Shown piece after piece: positions 1-8,966 of a DNA stretch of 45,545 bases; position 1 is the stretch's first letter, and each line of letters opens with the position of its first letter. The stretch comes from an uncultured Porphyromonadaceae bacterium (GTDB lineage Bacteria; Bacteroidota; Bacteroidia; Bacteroidales; Coprobacteraceae). Below the pieces are notes generated by a model. It saw nothing but the letters and a program-made list of their open reading frames with translations. It did not search any database and was not told the DNA's origin. A program made the translations under genes and the position numbers. Location of the stretch: positions 1-45,545 of the forward strand of contig URAV01000031.1 of NCBI GenBank assembly GCA_900545915.1, in the 5' to 3' direction.

Positions 1-60
1 GAAAAACATACTCGGAAGAAATTCTCAAAACTGACCCGAGTAAAATTTAAACAGGCTCTA
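1..60 (-). repeat. Dispersed TIR repeat, copy A (cut by window edge)
   Basis: Read on the minus strand this begins AGAGCCTGTTTAAATTTT and continues with the left half of the dispersed intergenic element that recurs through the window. It runs off the left end of the window, so its other end is not visible. Copy B at 295 lies opposite to it, pointing the other way. Confidence 0.7.
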
Positions 61-239
61 AATAGATATAACTATTCTGTGAATGTTGGCTTTATCTTTT
101 GATTGTCTGTATATTATACATAGACAATTTATTCTAATCTAAAGTGATGAAAAATCAACATTATTTTGAGCCTCAAAATTAATATAAAATGGGAATAGAC
201 GCAACTTTCAGTATAAGAATTGATTATAAATATATAATA
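61..239. other. AT-rich intergenic spacer, no gene seen
   Basis: About 180 bases between repeat copy A and the hairpin at 240-278. I see no convincing reading frame, RNA gene or promoter here. Confidence 0.5.
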
Positions 240-278
240 AACAGACACCTTGATAAATAATTCATCAAGGTGTCTGTT
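240..278 (-). terminator. Hairpin downstream of the GH38 gene
   Basis: A 15-bp perfect stem (AACAGACACCTTGAT pairing with ATCAAGGTGTCTGTT) encloses a 9-nt loop. It lies about 65 bases after the stop of the minus-strand mannosidase gene, so it probably ends that transcript. There is no strong U run on the minus side, so an RNA-stabilising role is also possible. Confidence 0.55.
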
Positions 279-294
279 GGGTTTATTGAGTTTG

Positions 295-340
295 AGAGCC
301 AGTTTAAATTTTACTCGGGTCGGGTTTGAGATTTTCTTTT
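295..340 (+). repeat. Dispersed TIR repeat, copy B (left part only)
   Basis: Starts AGAGCCAGTTTAAATTTT and continues with the CTCGGGTCGGGTTTGAG block seen in copies A, E, G, I and O. Only the left 45 bases or so are recognisable. It ends almost at the stop codon of the GH38 gene. Confidence 0.65.
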
Positions 341-343
341 TAC

Positions 344-3300
344 TTAATTCTTAGCGTATTCGATTACCCGTGTCTGTTTAGGCAAAGCTCTCGGTTCTAT
401 TGCCGGTTTTGCATCATTGGCTGGATCGATACTTGCTGTTACGGCAAATACAACGATATTTTCATTATCGGGCAGGATAATTTGAGATGCACCTTTTGGT
501 ACGTCTAATTCCAGACGATAGATATAGGTAAATTGATACGGTTCGTTGCGGAATACATATTGGTTAGAACCTTCAAGTCCCAACACCTGATGGTGGCGAT
601 GTGTGCCTACATGAGCGATAACACCGTCTTTTACGTATCCTTCGCTGAAATTCTGTAATCCCCATTGTGCATAAAAATCTGTATAATAAGGCACTTTCAG
701 ATCGGTACTCTGGTCTCCTATACGGAATGTGGCTGTACGATCTTTGTCTGTGGCGGCAGCAAGTATATACACTTTGTCGTATATTTTATCCTGAGGTATG
801 TCGATTGTATCGCCTTTACATTTGATTATATTGTTTATCCCGGCTTTTCCCATTTTGAAAGGAATACCGTTTACCTCTAAAACTGAGGGTAATAATTCAG
901 CGGCATAGGAACATTTGTGTCCGTCTACATCAGCGATTTCGGCAAAATAATCGGTAGATATACCATTTGCATTATATTTTAATGCGATTGTTCTGTTTTC
1001 TGCCGGTTGAAGTTTGTTTATCGGATCTTTTAATTTCACAATAAAGGTTTTGGGTTGAAATTTACTGCAACTGATAGAAATCGAATTCCCGGATACAGGG
1101 ACATCCCTGATATTCTCTTCGATTCCATTTACTTCACGTGCCCATTCTATCTCTGTCGGGAAACTGATTCGGGCATCTTTTACCTCTTTACCGGATGTCT
1201 CATAAACCCGTACGACATATCCGTTCCCGTTTTCGGCTTTTTTCAGCATTTTGATGGCTATCTGAGGCGTATTTGAATTTACGAAAGATATTGTTTTCCC
1301 TAATATTCCGTTATGTTTAGGTGCAATATATGCGATTAACGGTTGATTCAATTCTTCAGCTTTTTGTATGATTCCTGCATTTTCGAGAGACTGAGTATGA
1401 CCTACTATGGAATAAATAATCTGATGGTGTCCGAGATCCATAGTCCGTTGATGGGCATACCGTTCTTCCGATCCCGGTGTGTGCAATAAGGTCAGACGAA
1501 GAGTATTGTCATCGGGTTTATCCCAACCGTATTTACAGTTATTCAGAATTGAAACGCCATAAGACCCGTCTTCGTCAGAAAGGTCTGCCCAATGTTGTGC
1601 ATAAACCTCATAAGCGAGTTCTGTGTTGTTTCCTCTTTTTATGTTCCCTAATCCTAAGTCATAAGTAGCTTCCTTATTAGATACAGACAAAGGAAACTCC
1701 GCTTTTAATAGTGATGCTTTCGTTGCCCAGTCTATATCGGTAACGATGTCTATACGATCATCTGCAGCACCTTCGGTGAGGCAAATGCGTTGAGTAAATT
1801 TACTGTCACCATATTTACGTTCTACTTTCAGCACAGATCGTAAACTCCCATTTTCTTCTATTGTGATTTTGACATCTTCTTTTATGGATTCGGGTTCGGC
1901 ATCCATTACGCTTTTAATAATTTCCCATGCCGGCCATTCGTTTGACATATTGTTTCGGAATAAAGCGAGTCGTATTGCCTTTCCATTTTTAACAAGTTCT
2001 TTGCCGACTCTTTTGTCTATAATCGAAGATATATCGCCATTGGAGTTTAGAGTGACTTTATAAATACTGTTTTCGATAGAATTTGCAGTAGTTGTCAGTG
2101 TTTTTGTATTTTTTTGTTTTCCGGATAGACGGATATCATATACACTATAACTTACCGGATCGACATTTGCCGCGAATAAGATATGTACCTTTCCATCGGT
2201 ATATCCGAGTATTTGTGAGGGAGTTTCCTTTCCGTCGGGAGTGTAAACTTTTATGCCTGAAGGGGATTTGTCTGTGGGGATAAAGGCTTCGGCAATATTT
2301 TTACGGGCATAAGCAGTCGGATTATAGATTACAACCGGGATGCCTTTAACTTTTGTGTCCATCCCTGAAATAACTGCACCGCTTGCAGTGTTCATCACTT
2401 GCATAAACTGAGTTTGGGACAGAATTTCATCATTCCAAGAAAAAGGATATACTTCTCGAATACTGGTTCCTGTAAGATCATCATGGAATTGATGCCAAAT
2501 GAAACGCTGCCAGCTTTCGGTCAAAGTTTTACTTTGATAAGGCAGAGCACCGATCCATTCGGCAATTACAGATGCTCGTTCGGCTGCATCTGCTAATTGT
2601 TCATTTCTACGATTGAATCGTTTCATTGCCGATTGAGAGGTATAACATCCCGAAGCATGTACGTCCATTAACAATTCGCCGTCGAATACGGGGAGCTCTT
2701 CTACTTTCCCGGAGTGTAGGTAGTCTTTATATAGTTGGTCGGAAGATGCACTGACAATCTCTATCGGCCCATCTCCTGAAGTTTGGGCTTTTTCTATTGC
2801 CATGGCAGAAACAGGCATTGCCGAACCCCCTCTGTCCCCAGCACCGAAATAGCGGTATGCCGTATGCATCGGATCTCTTTCTATGCGTTGCATCAGATCG
2901 CTGTCTTTTGTAAGATCATCTTCATTGAAGTTGTAGACATAACTGCCGCAGTCTAAAGCACATATCAGTTCAGCTCCGTCGATTCCTTTCCAGCGTCCTA
3001 TGGTAAACGGTATTTTCGAGTCTCCGTAAAACGGTTTTTTGCGCCATCCTAATTTTTGAGTGGAGAAACCAATAAGACCGCAATGTTTGGCAATAGAAGG
3101 GAGTGTATAGCCAAAACCGAAACAATCGGGTAAAAAAATGTCAGTCGATTTCAGTCCGAATTCTTTTTTATAAAATTCTTGTCCGAGCAGAATATTTCGG
3201 AAACTGGATTCGGGAGACGGAACATTCACGTCGTTAGCATCCCATGAAGATCCGGATATATGCCATCTTCCGCTTTTTATGGCCTCTTTTACTTTTTCAT

Positions 3301-3613
3301 AATCAAGAGGATAATATTCTTTCATCCAATTATATTTTACAGCTCCTTCAAAATTGAAAATATAATCGGGATAATCACGTATAAGCGCTAAGTTCTGATG
3401 AATGGTGCGGGGAATATAGTCAATGATCGATGTTTGTACCGTCCACAACCATTGCGTATCCAGGTGTGCATTGGAGACAACGTATGCCTTACCTGATTTT
3501 TGGGGTTGTGTTGCCGAGACATTTCCTGCAATACTCGCTAAGCAGATTGCTAATATCCATTTTGGGGCTGAAAAGGAAAACCTTTTTTTGTGTGTTGAAA
3601 ATTTTTTTTTCAT
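344..3613 (-). CDS. Secreted glycoside hydrolase family 38 (alpha-mannosidase-like)
   Basis: Predicted 1089-residue exported glycosidase of family GH38, retaining zinc-dependent enzymes that hydrolyse alpha-mannosides. A Sec signal with a Lys-rich start and hydrophobic stretch spans about residues 17-35. The catalytic domain follows: the zinc-binding H50-x-D52 in AHLDTQWLW, probable nucleophile D163 in LPDCFGFG, and the conserved WHQFHDD block around 373-379. The rest of the protein is the beta-sandwich region usual for GH38, with extra C-terminal sequence that makes it longer than cytosolic GH38 enzymes. It is transcribed alone, with a hairpin and repeat copies A/B downstream and copy C upstream. 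Family membership is seen in the sequence. The exact linkage cleaved (mannose-rich glycans or N-glycan pieces) is inference. Confidence 0.9.
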   Translation of the reverse strand: MKKKFSTHKKRFSFSAPKWILAICLASIAGNVSATQPQKSGKAYVVSNAHLDTQWLWTVQTSIIDYIPRTIHQNLALIRDYPDYIFNFEGAVKYNWMKEYYPLDYEKVKEAIKSGRWHISGSSWDANDVNVPSPESSFRNILLGQEFYKKEFGLKSTDIFLPDCFGFGYTLPSIAKHCGLIGFSTQKLGWRKKPFYGDSKIPFTIGRWKGIDGAELICALDCGSYVYNFNEDDLTKDSDLMQRIERDPMHTAYRYFGAGDRGGSAMPVSAMAIEKAQTSGDGPIEIVSASSDQLYKDYLHSGKVEELPVFDGELLMDVHASGCYTSQSAMKRFNRRNEQLADAAERASVIAEWIGALPYQSKTLTESWQRFIWHQFHDDLTGTSIREVYPFSWNDEILSQTQFMQVMNTASGAVISGMDTKVKGIPVVIYNPTAYARKNIAEAFIPTDKSPSGIKVYTPDGKETPSQILGYTDGKVHILFAANVDPVSYSVYDIRLSGKQKNTKTLTTTANSIENSIYKVTLNSNGDISSIIDKRVGKELVKNGKAIRLALFRNNMSNEWPAWEIIKSVMDAEPESIKEDVKITIEENGSLRSVLKVERKYGDSKFTQRICLTEGAADDRIDIVTDIDWATKASLLKAEFPLSVSNKEATYDLGLGNIKRGNNTELAYEVYAQHWADLSDEDGSYGVSILNNCKYGWDKPDDNTLRLTLLHTPGSEERYAHQRTMDLGHHQIIYSIVGHTQSLENAGIIQKAEELNQPLIAYIAPKHNGILGKTISFVNSNTPQIAIKMLKKAENGNGYVVRVYETSGKEVKDARISFPTEIEWAREVNGIEENIRDVPVSGNSISISCSKFQPKTFIVKLKDPINKLQPAENRTIALKYNANGISTDYFAEIADVDGHKCSYAAELLPSVLEVNGIPFKMGKAGINNIIKCKGDTIDIPQDKIYDKVYILAAATDKDRTATFRIGDQSTDLKVPYYTDFYAQWGLQNFSEGYVKDGVIAHVGTHRHHQVLGLEGSNQYVFRNEPYQFTYIYRLELDVPKGASQIILPDNENIVVFAVTASIDPANDAKPAIEPRALPKQTRVIEYAKN

Positions 3614-3712
3614 AAGTGTGTAATTTATGTGTAGTTAGATGATGGCATATTTATGATTTCATAAAATAATTCTGGCTGCATTAAAGATATGAAATATAAT
3701 TTAATAACCGAT

Positions 3713-3772
3713 TAAGAGCCGGTCTAAATTTTCTAATAAGAAATATTATCGGAAAATTCAGGCTGGCTCTTA
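3713..3772. repeat. Dispersed TIR repeat, copy C (short, both ends intact)
   Basis: A 60-bp copy flanked by TA on both sides. The left end AGAGCCGGTCTAAATTTT pairs with the right end GGAAAATTCAGGCTGGCTCT. The middle of the long copies is missing, so this is an internally deleted derivative that can fold into one hairpin. It lies between the divergent GH38 and gdhA genes. Confidence 0.75.
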
Positions 3773-3898
3773 GATAGAATGTTTGAATATACCGTATTTT
3801 TATTTGTGTCAAAATTTTTCATAAATAGATAAAAACAGATCTTTTTGCCATTAAAAATAATTTTATTGCGCTTTTTGTTATTTATTTTCTGTTATTTC

Positions 3899-3930
3899 TT
3901 GCAATTATCAAATTATTTGTTTTAAATTTG
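3899..3930 (+). promoter_or_regulatory. Probable gdhA promoter
   Basis: TTG at 3899-3901 and TAAATTTG at 3923-3930, separated by 21 bp, match the Bacteroidetes housekeeping consensus (-33 TTTG, -7 TAnnTTTG). The implied leader to the gdhA ATG is about 150 nt. It contains a possible 10-codon ORF at 3978-4010, which may be chance. Confidence 0.65.
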
Positions 3931-4088
3931 CGTCAAAATAAAAGATATAGCCTCTATTTCTTGCATTTTTATTACTAATGAACGCCTGGAAAGTAAAAAG
4001 TCAGAAGTAAGAGTGAAGGTAAAGGCTTGCTTTATGTAGAAATATGATTAGAATCTGAATTATTTATTACTATAAATTATCAAGAAAA

Positions 4089-5423
4089 ATGAATGCACAA
4101 AACGTACTGAGTGAACTGAAAAGACGTTTCCCGAATGAACCTGAATATCATCAGGCTGTGGAAGAAGTGTTGTCAACTATCGAGGATGCCTACAATGAAC
4201 ATCCTGAGTTTGACCGTTACAATCTTATTGAAAGACTTTGTATTCCTGATCGTATTTTTTCATTTCGTGTAACTTGGTTGGATGATAAAGGAAAAGTGCA
4301 AACCAATATGGGATATCGAGTACAGCATAATAATGCAATCGGACCGTATAAAGGGGGAATTCGTTTCCATTCATCCGTAAACTTGTCTATCCTTAAATTC
4401 CTTGCGTTCGAACAGACTTTTAAAAACTCTTTGACGACATTGCCGATGGGTGGGGGTAAAGGAGGTTCGGACTTTAACCCGAAAGGAAAATCCGATACGG
4501 AAATCATGCGTTTTTGTCAGGCTTTTGTTACCGAATTATGGCGGCATATCGGGCCGGAAACTGATGTTCCTGCCGGTGATATCGGAGTAGGAGGACGCGA
4601 GGTCGGTTATATGTATGGTATGTATAAAAAACTGGCTCGTGAAAATACTGGAACTTTTACCGGTAAAGGTCTTGAATTCGGGGGGTCTTTGATTCGTCCG
4701 GAGGCTACCGGTTATGGCAATGTATATTTCCTTCTTGAAATGCTGAAAACCCGGAATATAGATATTAAAGGTAAAGTCGTTACGGTATCGGGATCGGGAA
4801 ATGTAGCTCAATATACAGTAGAAAAATTGATCAGTCTTGGAGCTAAAGTTGTTACCATGTCTGACAGTAACGGTTACATTTATGATCCTGACGGTATTGA
4901 TGAAGCCAAATTGAAATATATATTTGAATTGAAAAATCTATATCGCGGACGTATAAAGGAATATGCAGACCAGTATGGTTGCAAGTATGTAGAAGGTGGT
5001 CGTCCTTGGGGCGAAAAGTGCGACATCGCCATGCCGAGTGCTACTCAGAACGAATTGGATGGAGATGATGCTCGTGCTTTGCTTGCAAATGGATGTTTTG
5101 CCGTGTCGGAAGGAGCAAACATGCCTTCGACTCCTGAGGCTATCGATGAGTTCTTGAAAGCGAAGATTCTTTATGCTCCGGGTAAAGCCGCTAATGCGGG
5201 AGGAGTTTCTGTAAGTGGTCTCGAAATGACTCAGAACTCCATCAAATTAAACTGGACGGCAGAAGAAGTCGATGCTCGTTTGAAACAGATTATGTTCGAC
5301 ATCCATACTCAATGTGTACGTTATGGTAAACAAGAGGATGGTACTGTTAACTATGTCAAGGGAGCTAATGTTGCCGGATTTATGAAAGTTGCAAAAGCAA
5401 TGATGGCACAAGGCGTGTTGTAG
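4089..5423 (+). CDS. gdhA: NADP-type glutamate dehydrogenase
   Basis: Hexameric-class glutamate dehydrogenase that interconverts 2-oxoglutarate plus ammonium and glutamate, a main ammonia-assimilation route in Bacteroidales. At 444 residues it matches the usual length (E. coli GdhA is 447). Substrate and catalytic lysines lie in YKGGIRFH (K88), FKNSLT (K112) and GGGKGG (K124). The Rossmann loop GSGNVA spans 235-240, and PAGDIGVGGRE lies at 161-171. Cofactor preference (NADPH rather than NADH) is inferred from overall resemblance to the GdhA subgroup. The gene is monocistronic, with its own promoter about 160 bp upstream and a strong terminator directly downstream. Confidence 0.97.
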   Translation: MNAQNVLSELKRRFPNEPEYHQAVEEVLSTIEDAYNEHPEFDRYNLIERLCIPDRIFSFRVTWLDDKGKVQTNMGYRVQHNNAIGPYKGGIRFHSSVNLSILKFLAFEQTFKNSLTTLPMGGGKGGSDFNPKGKSDTEIMRFCQAFVTELWRHIGPETDVPAGDIGVGGREVGYMYGMYKKLARENTGTFTGKGLEFGGSLIRPEATGYGNVYFLLEMLKTRNIDIKGKVVTVSGSGNVAQYTVEKLISLGAKVVTMSDSNGYIYDPDGIDEAKLKYIFELKNLYRGRIKEYADQYGCKYVEGGRPWGEKCDIAMPSATQNELDGDDARALLANGCFAVSEGANMPSTPEAIDEFLKAKILYAPGKAANAGGVSVSGLEMTQNSIKLNWTAEEVDARLKQIMFDIHTQCVRYGKQEDGTVNYVKGANVAGFMKVAKAMMAQGVL

Positions 5424-5436
5424 TGGAATTTTCTAA

Positions 5437-5494
5437 ATCGTACGATAAAAAGTAAGGCGGATAATTTTATCCGCCTTACTTTTTATCGTATGAT
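5437..5494. terminator. Long bidirectional terminator hairpin after gdhA
   Basis: A 27-bp stem with one G-U pair and a 4-nt loop. The GC core AAGGCGG/CCGCCTT is flanked by A5 on the left and T5 on the right, so it can end transcription from gdhA and from carB, whose genes converge here. Confidence 0.9.
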
Positions 5495-5495
5495 C

Positions 5496-5533
5496 TAAGA
5501 ACCGTCTAAGTATAAAACTTAAACAGGTTCTCA
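5496..5533. repeat. Dispersed TIR repeat, copy D (minimal)
   Basis: TA followed by AGAACCGTCTAAG, about 8 spacer bases and CTTAAACAGGTTCT. Only the two inverted ends of the dispersed element remain. It lies between the gdhA terminator and the carB stop. Confidence 0.6.
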
Positions 5534-5543
5534 AAATAATCTT

Positions 5544-8500
5544 TTATTTATATTCTTTCCAACTCTTGATTTCTATGTCTTCCATTCCTATGTTGCAGAA
5601 TGCTTCTATAAATGCACTTGCCAGACGGGCATTTGTCAATAGCGGAATATTGTGATCTATCGAAGCACGGCGGATCTTGTAACCGTTGGTCAGTTCCCGT
5701 TTAGTATGATTTTTAGGAATATTGATAACCAATTCGAATTTGTGTTCCGAGATCATGTCCATGACGTTGTTTTCTTTATTTTCATCCGGCCATGAAACGA
5801 CTTGCACATTCTTTACGCCATTGTCTTTTAGGAATTTTTGTGTCCCGGCCGTAGCATATAAGTCATATCCTTTTTGATCGAGTAGTCGGCAAGCTTCCAA
5901 TAAATCGACTTTAGATTTTGCCGATCCTGAAGAGACCATTACACTCTTTTTAGGAATGTTATATCCTACTGCAATCATAGAAGTCAAAAGTGCTTCATTG
6001 AAATCTTCTCCGATACATCCGACCTCTCCGGTAGATGCCATATCCACACCTAACACAGGATCGGCATTCTGTAACCGGGCAAAGGAGAATTGAGAGGCTT
6101 TGACACCGATGCAATCAACATCGAAGGCCGATTTATCGGGCTGTGAGTATGGGGCGTCGAGCATAATGCGGGTTGCCGTTTCGATAAAGTTGCGCTTCAA
6201 TACTTTAGAAACGAACGGAAAACTTCGAGATGCCCGCAAGTTACATTCGATAACTTTCACTTCATTATTCTTGGCAAGATACTGAATGTTGAAAGGTCCG
6301 CTGATATTCAATTTTTTTGCGATCTGCCGGCTGATTTTCTTTATACGGCGGGCAGTCTCAAAATAGATTTTCTGAGCCGGGAATACCAGAGTCGCATCTC
6401 CTGAATGTACTCCTGCAAACTCGACATGTTCGGAGATGGCATACTCCACAACTTCTCCGTTTTTGGCTACGGCATCGAATTCTATCTCTTTGGCGTTCTG
6501 CAGAAATTGAGAAACTACAACGGGATATTCTTTTGATACGTGAGCAGCGAGATCGAGGAAGTTTCTCAATCCTTCTTTATCGTAGCAAACGTTCATGGCA
6601 GCTCCGGAAAGTACATATGACGGACGTACCAATACCGGGAATCCTACTTTTTCGATAAACGCATCGATCTCGTCCATACTGGTGAGTTCTTTCCATGCCG
6701 GTTGGTCTATACCCAATTGATCGAGCATACTGGAAAATTTGTGACGGTTTTCTGCACGGTCGATGGAGACCGGAGATGTCCCGAGAATAGGTACTTGCTG
6801 ACGATGTAATTTCATTGCCAGGTTATTCGGAATTTGTCCGCCTACCGATACGATGACCCCTTTAGGGGATTCCAAGTCGATCACATCAAGTACCCGTTCA
6901 TAGGTCAGCTCATCGAAATAAAGCCGGTCGCACATGTCGTAGTCTGTCGATACCGTTTCTGGATTGTAATTGATCATTATCGATTTATATCCTAATTTGC
7001 GGGCTGTTTGCACGGCATTTACCGAACACCAGTCGAATTCTACCGAACTACCTATGCGGTATGCTCCTGATCCGAGCACTACGACCGATTTGTCGTTTTT
7101 GTAATAAGGGATGTCATGATCGCTTCCGTCATACGTCAAATACAGATAATTGGTCAGTTCCGGATGTTCCGAAGCTACGGTATTGATTCGTTTTACAGAA
7201 GGAAGTATTCCTAATTTCTTCCGATAATTGCGGGTACGGATATTTTCAGCTTCCATATTCCCTTGTGGATTCTCCACAAAACGGGCAATCTGGAAATCAG
7301 AGAATCCGAGACGTTTTGCTTCGAGCATTACGTCTGCAGGAATATCTTCTATATGATCGTATGTTTGAAGTTTTAATTTATAGTCGTGAATATTTTTCAG
7401 TTTACCGAGGAACCATGAGTCTATTTTTGTCAGATCATGTATCTTCTCGATCGTATAACCTTTGTCGAATGCTTCGGCAATAGCGAAGATACGCATATCG
7501 GTGGGGTGGGAAAGTTCTTCTGCCAGATTGTCGAATTTCAGGTCGCTGTTTCCTACGAAACCGTGCATTCCCTGTCCGATCATTCTTAAACCTTTTTGAA
7601 TGATTTCTTCAAAACTTTTACCGATAGACATGATTTCTCCTACCGATTTCATGCTCGATCCGATCAGTCGGGATACTCCGGCGAATTTGTTCAAATCCCA
7701 GCGGGGAATTTTGCAGATATAATAATCGAGACTCGGTGCTACGTATGCCGAATTGGGAGTTCCCATTTCTCCGATTTGATCTAAAGAATAACCTAAAGCG
7801 AGTTTTGCGGCAACGAATGCTAAAGGATAACCGGTCGCTTTTGAAGCTAAAGCTGAAGATCGGCTCAATCGGGCATTGACTTCGATTACCCGATAATCGT
7901 CTGTTTCGGAATTGAAAGCGTATTGTATATTGCATTCTCCGACGATACCCAGATGGCGGATAGTTTTTTTAGAAAGTTCTTGTAACAGAGCCAGTTCTTT
8001 TTCGTCAAGAGAACAAGTCGGTGCGACAACGATACTTTCACCGGTATGTATGCCGAGCGGATCGAAATTTTCCATACTCGCAACGGTAAAACAGTGATCG
8101 TTTTTATCCCGTATGACTTCAAACTCGATTTCTTTCCACCCTTTTAGAGATTCCTCTACAAGAATCTGATTAGAATAAGAAAATGCATTCTCGGCAAGCT
8201 CTTTTAATTCTTTTTCATTGTAACAAAAACCGCTACCCATGCCTCCTAAAGCGTATGCCGAGCGTATGATCAGAGGATATCCGATTGCTTCGGCAGCTTT
8301 AAAGGCATCTTCCATCGACTCTACAGCTATGCTTTTCGGGGTCTTAACGCCGATTTCATTTAGTTTCTTAACAAATAAATCCCGGTCTTCGGTATTCATT
8401 ATCGCCTCTACCGAAGTACCCAATACTTTTACATTGTATTTATCCAGAATACCTTTATTATATAATTCTGTTCCGCAGTTCAATGCAGTTTGACCGCCAA

Positions 8501-8762
8501 ATGCGAGAAGAATACCGTCGGGTTGCTCCTTTTTGAAAATTTCTTCTACGAAATAGGGGGTTACAGGTAAGAAATATACTTGATCGGCAATCCCTTCCGA
8601 CGTTTGTATTGTCGCTATGTTAGGATTGATAAGGACTGTCTTGATTCCTTCTTCTTTTAATGCTTTTAATGCTTGAGATCCGGAATAGTCAAATTCTCCC
8701 GCTTGTCCGATTTTTAAAGCGCCGGATCCTAATACCAGTACTTTTTTAATAGATTTCTGCAT
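5544..8762 (-). CDS. carB: Carbamoyl-phosphate synthase large subunit
   Basis: The large subunit makes carbamoyl phosphate from bicarbonate, ammonia and two ATP for pyrimidine and arginine synthesis. At 1072 residues it is full length. It has two tandem ATP-grasp halves: the first begins KVLVLGSGALKIGQAGEFDYS and the second begins SVVVLGSGAYRIGSSVEFDW near residue 560. A C-terminal MGS-type allosteric domain starts around 940 (SSGSAKSKVDLLEACR). That domain binds UMP/IMP or ornithine in known enzymes. The small glutaminase subunit carA is not adjacent, although the two are often neighbours. The gene has its own promoter and a leader with an apparent attenuator. Confidence 0.97.
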   Translation of the reverse strand: MQKSIKKVLVLGSGALKIGQAGEFDYSGSQALKALKEEGIKTVLINPNIATIQTSEGIADQVYFLPVTPYFVEEIFKKEQPDGILLAFGGQTALNCGTELYNKGILDKYNVKVLGTSVEAIMNTEDRDLFVKKLNEIGVKTPKSIAVESMEDAFKAAEAIGYPLIIRSAYALGGMGSGFCYNEKELKELAENAFSYSNQILVEESLKGWKEIEFEVIRDKNDHCFTVASMENFDPLGIHTGESIVVAPTCSLDEKELALLQELSKKTIRHLGIVGECNIQYAFNSETDDYRVIEVNARLSRSSALASKATGYPLAFVAAKLALGYSLDQIGEMGTPNSAYVAPSLDYYICKIPRWDLNKFAGVSRLIGSSMKSVGEIMSIGKSFEEIIQKGLRMIGQGMHGFVGNSDLKFDNLAEELSHPTDMRIFAIAEAFDKGYTIEKIHDLTKIDSWFLGKLKNIHDYKLKLQTYDHIEDIPADVMLEAKRLGFSDFQIARFVENPQGNMEAENIRTRNYRKKLGILPSVKRINTVASEHPELTNYLYLTYDGSDHDIPYYKNDKSVVVLGSGAYRIGSSVEFDWCSVNAVQTARKLGYKSIMINYNPETVSTDYDMCDRLYFDELTYERVLDVIDLESPKGVIVSVGGQIPNNLAMKLHRQQVPILGTSPVSIDRAENRHKFSSMLDQLGIDQPAWKELTSMDEIDAFIEKVGFPVLVRPSYVLSGAAMNVCYDKEGLRNFLDLAAHVSKEYPVVVSQFLQNAKEIEFDAVAKNGEVVEYAISEHVEFAGVHSGDATLVFPAQKIYFETARRIKKISRQIAKKLNISGPFNIQYLAKNNEVKVIECNLRASRSFPFVSKVLKRNFIETATRIMLDAPYSQPDKSAFDVDCIGVKASQFSFARLQNADPVLGVDMASTGEVGCIGEDFNEALLTSMIAVGYNIPKKSVMVSSGSAKSKVDLLEACRLLDQKGYDLYATAGTQKFLKDNGVKNVQVVSWPDENKENNVMDMISEHKFELVINIPKNHTKRELTNGYKIRRASIDHNIPLLTNARLASAFIEAFCNIGMEDIEIKSWKEYK

Positions 8763-8803
8763 AAATGGATATTATTTTAAATTCTTGTTGTCCGATCAAA
8801 AAA

Positions 8804-8831
8804 AATGCGTTAGCAATAAAGCCAACGCATT
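8804..8831 (-). terminator. Attenuator hairpin in the carB leader
   Basis: On the minus strand, AATGCGTTGGC, loop TTTATT and GCTAACGCATT form an 11-bp stem with one A-C mismatch. An 8-base U run (including the last stem bases) follows directly. This is a canonical intrinsic terminator. It lies only about 40 bases before the carB ATG and downstream of the only good promoter, so carB transcripts must read through it. Confidence 0.75.
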
Positions 8832-8940
8832 ATATAATAAAAAATTTAAGTTCATCGTCAACGAAAAACGGGAAATTGCTGTCGGGATTCGACATGCTTG
8901 AATGCGGTATGCCACTATTCAGATAAATATTAATTATCAT
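8830..8940 (-). CDS. Putative 36-codon leader peptide upstream of carB
   Basis: ATG at 8940 to TAA at 8830-8832, preceded by the Shine-Dalgarno-like GGAAAG five bases upstream. The peptide starts MIINIYLNSGIPHSSM and ends DDELKFFII. Five of its last 14 or so residues are Phe, and the end is encoded by a U-rich run (CTTAAATTTTTTATTATA). The stop codon overlaps the first two bases of the attenuator stem, so a terminating ribosome would cover the left arm. This layout matches known translation-coupled attenuators such as E. coli pyrBI. I do not recognise the peptide, and coding is inferred from position only. Confidence 0.55.
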   Translation of the reverse strand: MIINIYLNSGIPHSSMSNPDSNFPFFVDDELKFFII

Positions 8941-8966
8941 ATCTTTCCTGTTTTTCAAAATCTCGG

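Noticed and set aside
3978..4010. Ten-codon ORF in the gdhA leader as a second attenuator
   Set aside because: No terminator hairpin lies between it and the gdhA ATG.
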